Shown piece after piece: positions 38,407 to 47,295 of a stretch of DNA of 64,000 nucleotides. The stretch comes from Ecytonucleospora hepatopenaei (lineage: Eukaryota > Microsporidia > Enterocytozoonidae): positions 62,001 through 126,000 of the forward strand of contig JAPMUG010000008.1 in NCBI GenBank assembly GCA_026692725.1, read 5' to 3'. Position 1 is the stretch's first letter. Each line of letters opens with the position of its first letter. The notes below the pieces were generated by a model that ran no database searches, was not told the origin of the DNA, and saw nothing but the letters and a program-made list of their open reading frames with translations. Made by a program: the position numbers and the translations under genes.

Positions 38407-38937
38407 ATGCCTGTTTTAACACCAGATGAGCTAATAAATTTAGCAATGGAGGAAATTGTAGAAGTAGAAGGAAAAACAAATATCGACCTGACAAAATGCC
38501 AACTTTTGTGCACACAAAATGATACTTTTGACCAAAATTCAACCAATTACGACTTTAAAATTAGCACGTTTAAACCATCTCGAATACCACTTTGGATGGC
38601 CTTACATTTACAAAAAAGAAACCAAGTTGTCATTAAAATACCACAAGAGTACAATATGGTTGATAACTTTATAGAAAGAGAGGAAACTGCAGATTCTTTC
38701 TGTGAAATTCCCCCGCGTTTTTTTGAAATCGCAATTATTTTAAATTTGCAGGATTTTAAAATAGAAAAATTAAAGCAATTGAGAATGAAAAAAATATGGA
38801 AAGGACTTGAAATGTTAGATAACAGTGTGTTATTTATAAATAACTTTACGAGATGGGAGTTTAATCAGATAAAAGAATTTCTAACCAATGTGTATAAAGA
38901 ATCAGTATTAATTTCGACACTCAAAGATGATGAATAA
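38407..38937 (+). CDS. PSF2: GINS complex subunit Psf2
   Basis: This 176-residue protein is part of GINS, which joins Cdc45 and Mcm2-7 to form the replicative helicase. Family blocks visible in order are: N-terminal L-T-P-D-E-L-x-x-L-A-M-E-E; a PLW-type block (SRIPLWMALHLQKRNQVVI, about residue 57); P-x-E-Y then acidic spacing up to PPRFFEIAIILN; and helical C-terminal segments. Length and domain order match Psf2 of other eukaryotes (about 185-210 residues). I do not see an intron. Confidence 0.88.
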   Translation: MPVLTPDELINLAMEEIVEVEGKTNIDLTKCQLLCTQNDTFDQNSTNYDFKISTFKPSRIPLWMALHLQKRNQVVIKIPQEYNMVDNFIEREETADSFCEIPPRFFEIAIILNLQDFKIEKLKQLRMKKIWKGLEMLDNSVLFINNFTRWEFNQIKEFLTNVYKESVLISTLKDDE

Positions 38938-39139
38938 AAATTTAACTGTATGAAATTTTATAAAATGTTTTTTTATTTCACATTTGTTATTAATATTTAT
39001 AAAATGTACAAAGCATTTATTTGTAAAACGCAGTTTTAAATATGCGAAATACCGTTCAACATAAAAAAGTTTTTTTAAAAACAACCTTAAAATTTTTACC
39101 TTATTTTTATTTTGTTTGTAAAATTACCCTTATATTTTT

Positions 39140-41740
39140 ATGACAACACAAACTTTAGAGTTAGTTGGTACAGTAAAGTATTTATTAAGCATTAATGAAA
39201 TAGATAATGCTTTAAGTGTATTAGAGCAGCATCTTGAAGTTTTAGCCTGTTATGTGGATTTAGAAGATTCCATTTGCGATTCTGTTAGCTCAATTGAACA
39301 CTTTTTATTGCTTTCAAAGTTGTTTTTATTTAAAAGACAAAATAAAAAAGCAATAGAATATGTGGTAAAGGCTCTTCATATGGACCAAAATATTTTAGAA
39401 ACAATAAAGGATGATTTTTATACTACAAACATAAAATACATTTTGATGGAGCATGTTATTAATAATTTACACCAATCTAAAAGCAGCAATCATAAATTTA
39501 TTAAAAGTTATGTTTTAAATTTGGTGGATAAAAGTGAAATTGAAATAAGTTTACTTGGTTATTTGTTTGAAATCGGAGAATTTGAAATTTTGGTAAATAA
39601 GTTGCTTCAATACATACAGAAACAGCAAATTTCAAACGATTTGATTTTGTTTTTAAGGATTATTTTTAAAAACCATGAGATTCAAGATATTTTCTATAGC
39701 AAAGAAAAAGAACTTGCTAATATCTTAGGTGTTCATTATCAAAATAAAGAATATTCTGTAAAAAAGCATAGTTTACTGGTATTTTTGGTTAATAAAATAG
39801 ACATGATTTTTAGTATTCCATGTCTACAATGGCAGGCATACGCTGCATTTTACGTCTATAATGATATTGTAAAAAACTATAATGGAGACATAAACACATT
39901 TCTTAAGGGATATAATTTTGAAAATAATCAAATTATTTCAGATATTTTTAAAGGTAAGCTTAATAATTTTTTGGTAGATTTTATGGTTATTAATAACCAA
40001 ACAAATTTCACTTTTCTTAAGCAGATGGGTAAATTAGGCATTCCAATGTACAGTTTTTCCCACAGTATTATGAGCGCGCATACTACAAACGACAGTGTTT
40101 TTAGAACAAACAAACTTTGGAAGGGACATAACAATTGGAACAAGTTTTTGAACCTTGGGGGATTATCTCTTATTTACACAAACAATCCTGTCAGTTATTT
40201 GGTTGAAATGCTATCGAACAGCGTGGAAACAGCAGAAGCACCAGCAATATTATCATTAGGAATAATTGCAATTAATGCCTACAGAACATACGGGCAGACA
40301 TATGACGTTATTGAAGAAACAGAGTGGTATATTAACAGCTTGTTTAAATCAAATGAAGAAACGGGATTCTTACTTTCTTCCGATGTTTTGAGTAACGCAA
40401 GCAATTATGTAATTTTTGCCTCAATTTTATGCCTAGGATTGATAAAATACAAAAAAGGAACAAATGAACTTTTTGGTGAAATAAAAAAGTTATTTGAAAA
40501 GCACTGCACGATAAAACAAGAAACAGGTGCTTATGCACTTGGATTGTTGTTTTCAGGCACGAATAACAGTGAAATAATTGAATTTTTAACCTCATTGCGA
40601 AATACAACTGAATTTAGAAGAGTTAAAAGAGTAATTGATGTTTCCTTGGCTTTTATAAACACAGATCGAGATATATGTAAAATTTTAAGTTGTGATTTTA
40701 GCAAAGAAAGCATTAAAAATATTGATGAAATTTTATATGCTTTAGGAAATAAATATGTGGATACGCAGAACATGAAAGTTGTTGAATTTATTTTGAAGTT
40801 TATAAATCATCCAAATGACGACACAAAAAGATGTGCCGTCATTGCCTTAGGAATGGTTATTGGATATAATGGGGATATTATGGAGAAAGTTATGATTCCT
40901 CTAGCAACATCACACAGTATGTTTGTAAGGGCTGCAGCCGCATTTTCACTGGGATTTTTTAGTGTTGAAATTACCAACGTAGAGCAAAAGGCAAAAATAA
41001 TAAATTTACTTGAGGCAATGACGTATGATATTGAAGATTTGGTTAAACAGCAAGCAGCTATTGGTTTAGGATTGAGTTTAATGCAGTGTAATTTAAATGA
41101 TTATCTTATCGCTGGAAAAAATTTGGAAAATATTGACAATGTACATCATGAAGAAAAAACAGCAGGAGGTGAAGAGAAAAAGACATTTTATAAAAATAAG
41201 AAGAAGACCGAAAATTATTTAATAAACTACGAAAGGTGTATAAAAACGCTTAATTCAACAATTACCAGTAGAGGAGAAGGAAGGTGCTTTAAGTCTGGAG
41301 CAGCCATGGGCAGAAGTTTTGCAGAGTTGGGAGGTAAATCAGCCATTGTTTCTTTAAAAAACATCAATGGAGATGTAGACTCTCTTAAAGTACATGCATA
41401 TGTTTTATGGACAAATGCGTGGTATTGGGATAGTTTGATAAATTTTATGAGTTTGTTAATTTTACCTACACCTTGTATGAAAATAATTAGTGCAACAGGA
41501 AATGAAGACAAGTCTGTTTCGTTTGATGTAAGTGATGATGTTGTTCACAAAAACGTAAATTACAGAGAAGTTTTTGTTTATCTTGCTGAAAGTAAAAAAC
41601 AGAGAAAATACAGAAAAACTAAAGCAGAGTCTTTGAAAAACGTTAATCGATCGATTGATGAAATAAAATCCAATGCCAAAATCAATCACATTGATGTTTT
41701 AAGACTCGGAAAGAGTAATGACATTAATTTTGATTTGTAA
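39140..41740 (+). CDS. RPN2: 26S proteasome regulatory subunit Rpn2
   Basis: This 866-residue base subunit of the 19S cap scaffolds ubiquitin receptors next to the ATPase ring. The N-terminal helical hairpins (about 1-280) lead into SIMSAHTTNDSVFRTNKLW and NWNKFLNLGGLSLIY, which match the signature H-A-G-T-T-x-D segment of Rpn2 before the toroid. PC repeats follow (about 365-660): YALGLLFSG, CAVIALGMVIG, RAAAAFSLGFF and QQAAIGLGLSL, and then the C-terminal domain. These blocks favour Rpn2 over Rpn1. TTACCCTTATATTTTTATG marks the start. It is shorter than yeast Rpn2 (945 residues). Confidence 0.9.
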   Translation: MTTQTLELVGTVKYLLSINEIDNALSVLEQHLEVLACYVDLEDSICDSVSSIEHFLLLSKLFLFKRQNKKAIEYVVKALHMDQNILETIKDDFYTTNIKYILMEHVINNLHQSKSSNHKFIKSYVLNLVDKSEIEISLLGYLFEIGEFEILVNKLLQYIQKQQISNDLILFLRIIFKNHEIQDIFYSKEKELANILGVHYQNKEYSVKKHSLLVFLVNKIDMIFSIPCLQWQAYAAFYVYNDIVKNYNGDINTFLKGYNFENNQIISDIFKGKLNNFLVDFMVINNQTNFTFLKQMGKLGIPMYSFSHSIMSAHTTNDSVFRTNKLWKGHNNWNKFLNLGGLSLIYTNNPVSYLVEMLSNSVETAEAPAILSLGIIAINAYRTYGQTYDVIEETEWYINSLFKSNEETGFLLSSDVLSNASNYVIFASILCLGLIKYKKGTNELFGEIKKLFEKHCTIKQETGAYALGLLFSGTNNSEIIEFLTSLRNTTEFRRVKRVIDVSLAFINTDRDICKILSCDFSKESIKNIDEILYALGNKYVDTQNMKVVEFILKFINHPNDDTKRCAVIALGMVIGYNGDIMEKVMIPLATSHSMFVRAAAAFSLGFFSVEITNVEQKAKIINLLEAMTYDIEDLVKQQAAIGLGLSLMQCNLNDYLIAGKNLENIDNVHHEEKTAGGEEKKTFYKNKKKTENYLINYERCIKTLNSTITSRGEGRCFKSGAAMGRSFAELGGKSAIVSLKNINGDVDSLKVHAYVLWTNAWYWDSLINFMSLLILPTPCMKIISATGNEDKSVSFDVSDDVVHKNVNYREVFVYLAESKKQRKYRKTKAESLKNVNRSIDEIKSNAKINHIDVLRLGKSNDINFDL

Positions 41741-41862
41741 TTTTGAAATAAATTTTACAGATAAAAATATTGTAAATTGTTTATTTAAATATTATTTTAA
41801 ATTATTTGTAAAGCTAAGTTGTAAGTAAATTGATTTTTTATTAATTTAAATTTTAAGAAAAG

Positions 41863-43122
41863 CTAATTAATTATTTCTACATTATAATTTTCTAATATTT
41901 TTGCAATTCTTTCATGATATTTCATGTCTATACCTTCAAAAGGTTTGTGTAAAACATACTTTTTGGCAGGACAAATAAGCGTTTTTATAAGACTTATAAC
42001 TTTCATTTGACCGAAGCTCAATTTGTGCGCTTTAAATCTTAAAATCTTGTTTATATCCCAAAGATATTCATTATCTGTGTGTTTATTTTTTAACTTAAAA
42101 CTTTTTTCTTCAAAATGATCTGAAAAACTTTGACCTGTTAAAACATCAACTAAAAGGGCATAAAAACTCTGTTTTATTATATGCCGATTCAATCTTCCCT
42201 TGTTTTCAAAAAGCTTCTTGTTCCAATCAAAATTACTCAAAATAGATGTTTTAAATACGTGTGGTTGATACGTTAAATAAGAAACATCATATGTTTTTGT
42301 ATCAAAAATACCTTCGTTTTTAATCTGTGTGTTTGGTTCTTTAAAAATCTCTTTTGGAATCATTTCGTAATTTCTTGCTAATTCTAAGATTTTACAGCCT
42401 AAACTAGCTGCTCTTTCTGCATTTCCTAAATAAGAATTTATTAGACTTGCATTACTAATCATTATAAAAGTGATGCACACAAAATTGTATAAAAAAGAAG
42501 TCAATTCAATAGAAGCACAATATTTCATCTCATATTCATCTAATTCACAATATTTGCCAATAAGCCACAACTTTGCATCATAAGCAACGATTATATTACG
42601 GCTTTCATGCGCTGTTTTTATCAATGTCATTTGATGAGAATCCACAATATATTTCTTTTTTAAATAATAAATCTGCATTATACACGTTGTAAAGCTTATA
42701 AAACCATAAATTACAAATACAAAAGCAAGGTTTTTGTTTTTTAAAATAAGAATAATTATTTTCTGGAGTTTGCTGTAAAGAAGGATAAGACCGAAAAGAC
42801 CATCTATAAAAGACAAAAAAGCATCTGTTTCCTCATTGTATTTGAATAAATGTTCGTGTTGTAAGCGTTTAGAATAGATTAACAAATGTCCCTTCTTTAC
42901 TTCTGCTTTTATAAAATACAAAAAAGATGTTGTAAAAAAAGTTATAAAAGAATCTAAAATTTCTTCTATAATAAAATACATCATCATATTCACTCCTTCA
43001 TGTTGTTTAAACTGAAAACCAACATAAATTCTTATAATTTGTGTTAAAAGAATTAATAAAATAAAACATGTTTTTTTCTTAGTATTTACTAAAAACTTAA
43101 AGATTCTTAGTAGCTTTAACAC
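41863..43122 (-). CDS. Degenerate ABC half-transporter (ABCB/Atm1-like) without ATG start
   Basis: This 419-residue frame has four to five membrane segments (about 15-235) followed by a shortened nucleotide-binding region. The ABC signature survives as LSFGQ with the following helix (LSFGQMKVISLIKTL, about residue 369), and the Walker B position reads YVLHKPFEGID, where LDEP has become LHKP, so both acidic residues are lost. No Walker A motif can be found in the 130 residues before it. The frame opens at GTG after an in-frame TAA; the first ATG is at 42990, inside the membrane domain. A CCC element (TTTTACCCCTATT) lies about 75 bases upstream but no ATG follows it. It may be a non-ATPase partner or a recent pseudogene. 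Confidence 0.6.
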   Translation of the reverse strand: MLKLLRIFKFLVNTKKKTCFILLILLTQIIRIYVGFQFKQHEGVNMMMYFIIEEILDSFITFFTTSFLYFIKAEVKKGHLLIYSKRLQHEHLFKYNEETDAFLSFIDGLFGLILLYSKLQKIIILILKNKNLAFVFVIYGFISFTTCIMQIYYLKKKYIVDSHQMTLIKTAHESRNIIVAYDAKLWLIGKYCELDEYEMKYCASIELTSFLYNFVCITFIMISNASLINSYLGNAERAASLGCKILELARNYEMIPKEIFKEPNTQIKNEGIFDTKTYDVSYLTYQPHVFKTSILSNFDWNKKLFENKGRLNRHIIKQSFYALLVDVLTGQSFSDHFEEKSFKLKNKHTDNEYLWDINKILRFKAHKLSFGQMKVISLIKTLICPAKKYVLHKPFEGIDMKYHERIAKILENYNVEIIN

Positions 43123-43444
43123 TTATATACTATACAAACAGAACTTTTCTGATATCAAAATAAAGTAATAGTTCTTAGTTGTAATAATAGGGGTAAAATT
43201 ATAATTTAAAATTTAAGTTTTAAACTTTTCTAGAATTCAAAAAATTAAAAAATTAAAAGAATAGAAAAATTAAAATTCATTTAAAAAAACAAAAAATTTA
43301 CAACAATCACTAATTTTTTCTAATAAAAAATTGTATAATTTACTTTAAAATAAATTTAAACAATAAAAATACCCTTAAAAATAAAAAACTATTTTTGTAT
43401 TTCTTTAAATAATTTAGTAAATTTGTTGTTATATTTATATCCAA
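43123..43444. other. Divergent spacer upstream of YTH1
   Basis: This 322-base A+T-rich spacer contains no supported gene. CCC elements on both strands mark likely promoters: ACCCCTATTATTAC on the minus strand near 43195, and AATACCCTTAAAAAT on the plus strand near 43372. The latter is unusually far (about 70 bases) from the YTH1 ATG at 43445, with no ATG between. Confidence 0.5.
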
Positions 43445-44005
43445 ATGAATAAAAAACAAAAATTAAATATTGATAAAAATAAATATGAAGAAAGAAACAT
43501 GGTTTTTTCATTTGACGAATATTTATCCAAAAATTTAAAATTAAGTGAAACAGCTCCTGTTTATTGTGAAAAATTTCAAACCGGGCAGTGCTGGGGAAAT
43601 TGTAACTTAATACATACAAAACTTTCTTCGGCTGTTGTGTGCAAGCATTGGCTCAGAGGAATGTGTAAGAAAAATGAAAAGTGTGATTATTTGCATGAGT
43701 ATATCATTAAAAAGCTTCCAGAATGTTTTTTCTTCAATGTTTACGGAGTATGCAATAACAATGAATGTATGTTTTTACATGTACGACCAGATTCAGCAGC
43801 AAAAATTTGCGTATGGTATAATAAAGGTTTTTGTAAAAGCGGTCCAAATTGCAAAAACAAACATATAACAAAAAGTTTGTGCTGGGATTATTTTAATGGT
43901 TTTTGTCCAAAGGGGCCTGATTGTAAATTAGGACATCCAAATTTCGATAAAACACATAAGGAATTAAAAGACAATGAAATCATTGTCAAAACGAAATTTA
44001 GATAA
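43445..44005 (+). CDS. YTH1: CPSF30/Yth1 polyadenylation zinc-finger protein
   Basis: This 186-residue RNA-binding subunit belongs to the cleavage and polyadenylation factor and contacts the poly(A) signal. Five CCCH fingers are visible: CEKFQTGQCWGNCNLIH, CKHWLRGMCKKNEKCDYLH, CFFFNVYGVCNNNECMFLH, CVWYNKGFCKSGPNCKNKH and CWDYFNGFCPKGPDCKLGH. The second to fifth match CPSF4/Yth1 phrases such as VCKHWLRG, KxPEC, FLHxxP and GFCPxGPxCK. No zinc-knuckle extension is present, as in yeast. The overlapping minus-strand frame is an antisense shadow. Confidence 0.95.
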   Translation: MNKKQKLNIDKNKYEERNMVFSFDEYLSKNLKLSETAPVYCEKFQTGQCWGNCNLIHTKLSSAVVCKHWLRGMCKKNEKCDYLHEYIIKKLPECFFFNVYGVCNNNECMFLHVRPDSAAKICVWYNKGFCKSGPNCKNKHITKSLCWDYFNGFCPKGPDCKLGHPNFDKTHKELKDNEIIVKTKFR

Positions 44006-44108
44006 TTATCAGTAAATAAATTTTGTTTTCATTAAATTTAACAAATATTCACGTATTCAAAATAAGCTTAAAAACTATTTTTAAACTATAAAATATAATT
44101 TTATAATA

Positions 44109-45284
44109 TTAAGCAGGTGGATAATATGCACTAAACATTATAATATACAATAACCTTAATGATAAAAGAATAAACATTACATGCTTATTTTTATTATATG
44201 CTAAATACATATAAATGTATGGGTGGAACGCCATAAATCTTCCTCCCATGTTCCAATGCATTGTTAACATCAATAAAATGCTTTTTATTGCAAATAATGA
44301 AAGCAATTTATCTTTAGAAATGCATTTAAGCATACCTTCCTTTCTACTACCTTTAAAATAGTTTTGTTTTGTAAAATAAAATAAAGTTCTCATAAATAAA
44401 GCTAAATATGGCATTCCAATCAAAATATTTGGAATTTGCTGAACAGTAATAAATTTTAAAAAACCTTGGTTCCAATATTGCTTTTGAATAAAATTATATG
44501 GAACAATTATTTTAAAATTGCAATTATTTTTTATATATAGAAGAAGACAAAATGATTGATATAGTGAAAATGGCAAAAATATTGCTGTTATAAACGTTAA
44601 AACACAAACAGAATTAGTTACAAATGTTGACTTGCTAAACCAATTCAGGGATGTTTTTTTGATTACATCATGATCAAAAAATAACAATATTAATAAAATA
44701 CCATTGGATCTACAAAATGATGATATTCCAAACATCAAAATAGAATGTAAAATGTTTCCCTGTAAAAAATTGTAATATCCGCATAAAAACAACAATGTAA
44801 ATAGAGATTCTGTATATACTGATGAATATATAATGCCTGGTATGCACAATATAAAGTAAATAGCACATTTATAAGCAATCAAATAATTTTTAGTTTTTTG
44901 TAAAACTATCTTGAATAAAAATAGTGCAGATATAAAAAAGTAAATGTTATTTAAAACTATTCCAAGAGTGCAAATATCAATCTTATGACGAAAAATAAAA
45001 AATAAACATTTCTGTATAACATTAATAATGGATATGTGTAAAGGCATAAATGCCATTGCATGTTCATAAAAGTATCCATCTTGAGCTATTTTAATAAAAT
45101 GCATAGCATCCCAAGAAATCAAATGGGAAAATAAACTTTTAACATTCGCTGTACTTTTATCAAACCTAACGAAAAAGTATTTTGTAACAAAACTAATAAT
45201 GAATAAAAATGTCTGTGAAAGAATAAAAACATACAATAGTTTTAAAAAGACAAACCTTAAACTTTTAGCATCGTATAAATTCAT
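44109..45284 (-). CDS. GPI18: GPI mannosyltransferase 2 (PIG-V/Gpi18)
   Basis: This 391-residue ER multi-pass enzyme adds the second mannose to GPI-anchor precursors from dolichol-phosphate mannose. The lumenal catalytic region near the N-terminus shows SWDAMHFIKIAQDGYFYEHAMAFMPL (about residues 60-85), the PIG-V hallmark with Trp-Asp, G-Y-x-Y-E and A-F-x-P. Near the C-terminus H-W-N-M-G-G-R-F matches the family block before the last membrane segments. The frame starts with TTG at 45296; the ATG at 45284 is used. Its presence implies that GPI-anchored surface proteins are made. Confidence 0.87.
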   Translation of the reverse strand: MNLYDAKSLRFVFLKLLYVFILSQTFLFIISFVTKYFFVRFDKSTANVKSLFSHLISWDAMHFIKIAQDGYFYEHAMAFMPLHISIINVIQKCLFFIFRHKIDICTLGIVLNNIYFFISALFLFKIVLQKTKNYLIAYKCAIYFILCIPGIIYSSVYTESLFTLLFLCGYYNFLQGNILHSILMFGISSFCRSNGILLILLFFDHDVIKKTSLNWFSKSTFVTNSVCVLTFITAIFLPFSLYQSFCLLLYIKNNCNFKIIVPYNFIQKQYWNQGFLKFITVQQIPNILIGMPYLALFMRTLFYFTKQNYFKGSRKEGMLKCISKDKLLSLFAIKSILLMLTMHWNMGGRFMAFHPYIYMYLAYNKNKHVMFILLSLRLLYIIMFSAYYPPA

Positions 45285-45452
45285 TAATGTTTGCAAACAA
45301 ATGGGGTCATATTATAAAGGGCTTGTTTAAAAATTTCATGAATAAAATAAAAACAAGTTAATTTTTTATAACATTATTGTATAAAAACCAAGTAAAAACT
45401 TTTTATGATGTATTGTTAAATTTAGTTATGTATTAAACAATAATTATAAATA

Positions 45453-45569
45453 GTTGCGGTCATATTTTCAGATAAGCTCCCGAACCCGTCAGCTCTCGGT
45501 AGATAAACCTGTACAAGCTTAAACAAGTACTGAGTTGAGAGATCACGCGGAAACGTTAAGTACTGCAAT
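45453..45569 (+). rRNA. 5S ribosomal RNA
   Basis: About 117 bases match eukaryotic 5S rRNA in order: GTTGCGGTCATA at the 5' end; loop C segment CCCGAACCCGTCAGCTCTCGG, AGATAAACCTGT; the internal promoter region AAGTACTGAGTTGAGAGATCACGCGG; and the 3' end TACTGCAAT. Helix I pairs TTGCGGT with ACTGCAA (one G-T). A T6 run follows at once, a Pol III terminator. It stands alone, divergent from GPI18 and convergent with the next gene, as is common for dispersed 5S genes. Confidence 0.92.
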
Positions 45570-45621
45570 TTTTTGTTAAAAAATTATATATCAATGAATA
45601 TTTTAAAGACATTTTTAATAA

Positions 45622-46425
45622 TTATTTATTGATCATTTCATTGCAAAACATTTTAAAATTTTCTTCGGTGTAAAATATTTTTCCGTTAGTTTCATTAATA
45701 CTTATTAAATATTCTTCATAATCATTTTTTGTACTATAATCTTTTTCTATCATATTGTTTTTTATTTTATATAGCTTATCATTCATTTCATTAATAAAAT
45801 CAGTAGTTATTAAAAGGGTTTTATCAAAATCAACATTTTTATGTTTCTCTTCATATTCACTATTTATTATATTTTCTTGATTATTATTTATTTGTGAAAT
45901 AATAAAATTGTATTCATCTATTGTTTTAACTTCAACTTCTTCCATTTCACCGATTTTAATGTTTTTTGTTTCAAAGTCAAAAAAACCATCACAAATTATC
46001 TTTTCTTTATATAATTGATATTCTTCCTTTGTATAAAAATAATTTCCTGATTTTGATTCTAAAAAATTTTTAAATCCGCCTTTTGTTTTACATTGTTTTT
46101 TGTTCTTAACACCTACAAACACCTTTAAATGATTATCATTTAATTCATTATTTTCACAATTTACTTTAAGTTTTTCGTCTAAATTAAAATGTGAATTTTC
46201 TTCAATTAAATTGTTATTAATACAAGATTGTTTTAAATTCAAAAATTCTTTTAAATTAAACGTATTTCCCTTCTTGATAAATTTCTCTATTTCAGAATTT
46301 TTAAAAATTAAATCATCTAAAAACACTTTTATGTATACTTTTTTATTGTTAACTTTCGTTAAAAACGATCTAATATGCTCAATTTGACCTACAAAGGTAG
46401 TAAAAATAAAGTTGATTTTTTCCAT
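45622..46425 (-). CDS. Unrecognised protein with three degenerate internal repeats
   Basis: This 267-residue protein is hydrophilic and rich in Asn, Lys and Glu, without a signal peptide or membrane segment. A motif recurs three times: GNTFNLKEFLNLKQSCI (about residue 53), GNYFYTKEEYQLYKEKI (about 127) and GKIFYTEENFKMFCNEMI (about 248). The consensus is G-x-x-F-x-x-x-E-x-[FY]-x-x-[FLY]-x-x-x-[CMI]-I. The three units are spaced about 75 and 120 residues apart. I do not recognise the fold. The start ATG at 46425 has no clear CCC element upstream. Confidence 0.6.
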   Translation of the reverse strand: MEKINFIFTTFVGQIEHIRSFLTKVNNKKVYIKVFLDDLIFKNSEIEKFIKKGNTFNLKEFLNLKQSCINNNLIEENSHFNLDEKLKVNCENNELNDNHLKVFVGVKNKKQCKTKGGFKNFLESKSGNYFYTKEEYQLYKEKIICDGFFDFETKNIKIGEMEEVEVKTIDEYNFIISQINNNQENIINSEYEEKHKNVDFDKTLLITTDFINEMNDKLYKIKNNMIEKDYSTKNDYEEYLISINETNGKIFYTEENFKMFCNEMINK

Positions 46426-46638
46426 ATGACAAACAAGGATTATAAAATTTTAAAATATTTTAAACTATTTTTAAATCAATTAACAACAATATAGTGTTTA
46501 TTTTATTCAAATATGTTAAATAAAAAATAAATAGAACTAAAATACATGTTAAATACATTTTTATTTTGAATAATATACTTTTAAAACATAATCTAGTAGG
46601 TAATTTTTTAAATAATAATATTTTTAAATAAATTTATT

Positions 46639-47199
46639 TCAAAAACATTTTTTCATAAATTCTTCCTTATCTCTTGCTGTAAATTTAACCACTGGTAAAA
46701 CACGATTATCTAATAAATCTTCACACTCCTGTACTTTTACACAGTTCTCATATCCAAGAAAACAAATTAAATAACAGATATATTCAATATAACCACCATA
46801 CATAAAAATACATTCATCTGTATATTTTAAAACAATATGTTGTGCATTTTTATTCTTGTTTTTATACATTAAAACACCTCTATTGTTAGTAAATGCACCT
46901 TCTGGAAACATAATCTTACAATTACCATACAAATAAGAAATGACATCACAGTCAAATTGAGTAACACAATTAGAACAAATTGTATTTTGTGTTTTATTAT
47001 GTAATTGTGTATTCTTTTTGCCAATTTTTTTAATTTTTATAATCCAATTTATTCTTAATAATCTTAGTCTATATAAAATATAAAGAGGATAAAATAACAG
47101 AAACCTTAAAAAAACAATCAAAGTTATTTTTCTATATTTAGGCTGTACAAATGGATTAACACCACTCATAGGGTCAATAAACAAACTGTATTTTTCCAT
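46639..47199 (-). CDS. Lysophospholipid acyltransferase-like protein with altered active site
   Basis: This 186-residue protein resembles the LPCAT/LPGAT group of PlsC acyltransferases. N-terminal N-P-F-V followed by a Leu/Phe/Tyr-rich membrane hairpin (about 25-50) matches the start of LPCATs. The substrate-binding block is clear: CKIMFPEGAFTNNRGVLMYK (about residue 95-112) matches F-P-E-G-T-x-T-N-x-x-x-x-x-x-F-K. The catalytic block N-H-x-x-x-x-D is SNCVTQFDCD (about residue 76), with Cys where the essential His should be. It is about half the usual length. The start is exact: TTTTAACCCATG. Either the enzyme is inactive or Cys substitutes for His. Confidence 0.65.
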   Translation of the reverse strand: MEKYSLFIDPMSGVNPFVQPKYRKITLIVFLRFLLFYPLYILYRLRLLRINWIIKIKKIGKKNTQLHNKTQNTICSNCVTQFDCDVISYLYGNCKIMFPEGAFTNNRGVLMYKNKNKNAQHIVLKYTDECIFMYGGYIEYICYLICFLGYENCVKVQECEDLLDNRVLPVVKFTARDKEEFMKKCF

Positions 47200-47295
47200 G
47201 GGTTAAAATACACTAATTATAAAATATTTAGACCATAAAATAGTTAAGGTTGTTTAAAAATAAAAAAGTATACTTAACCAATTTATTTTTTATAA

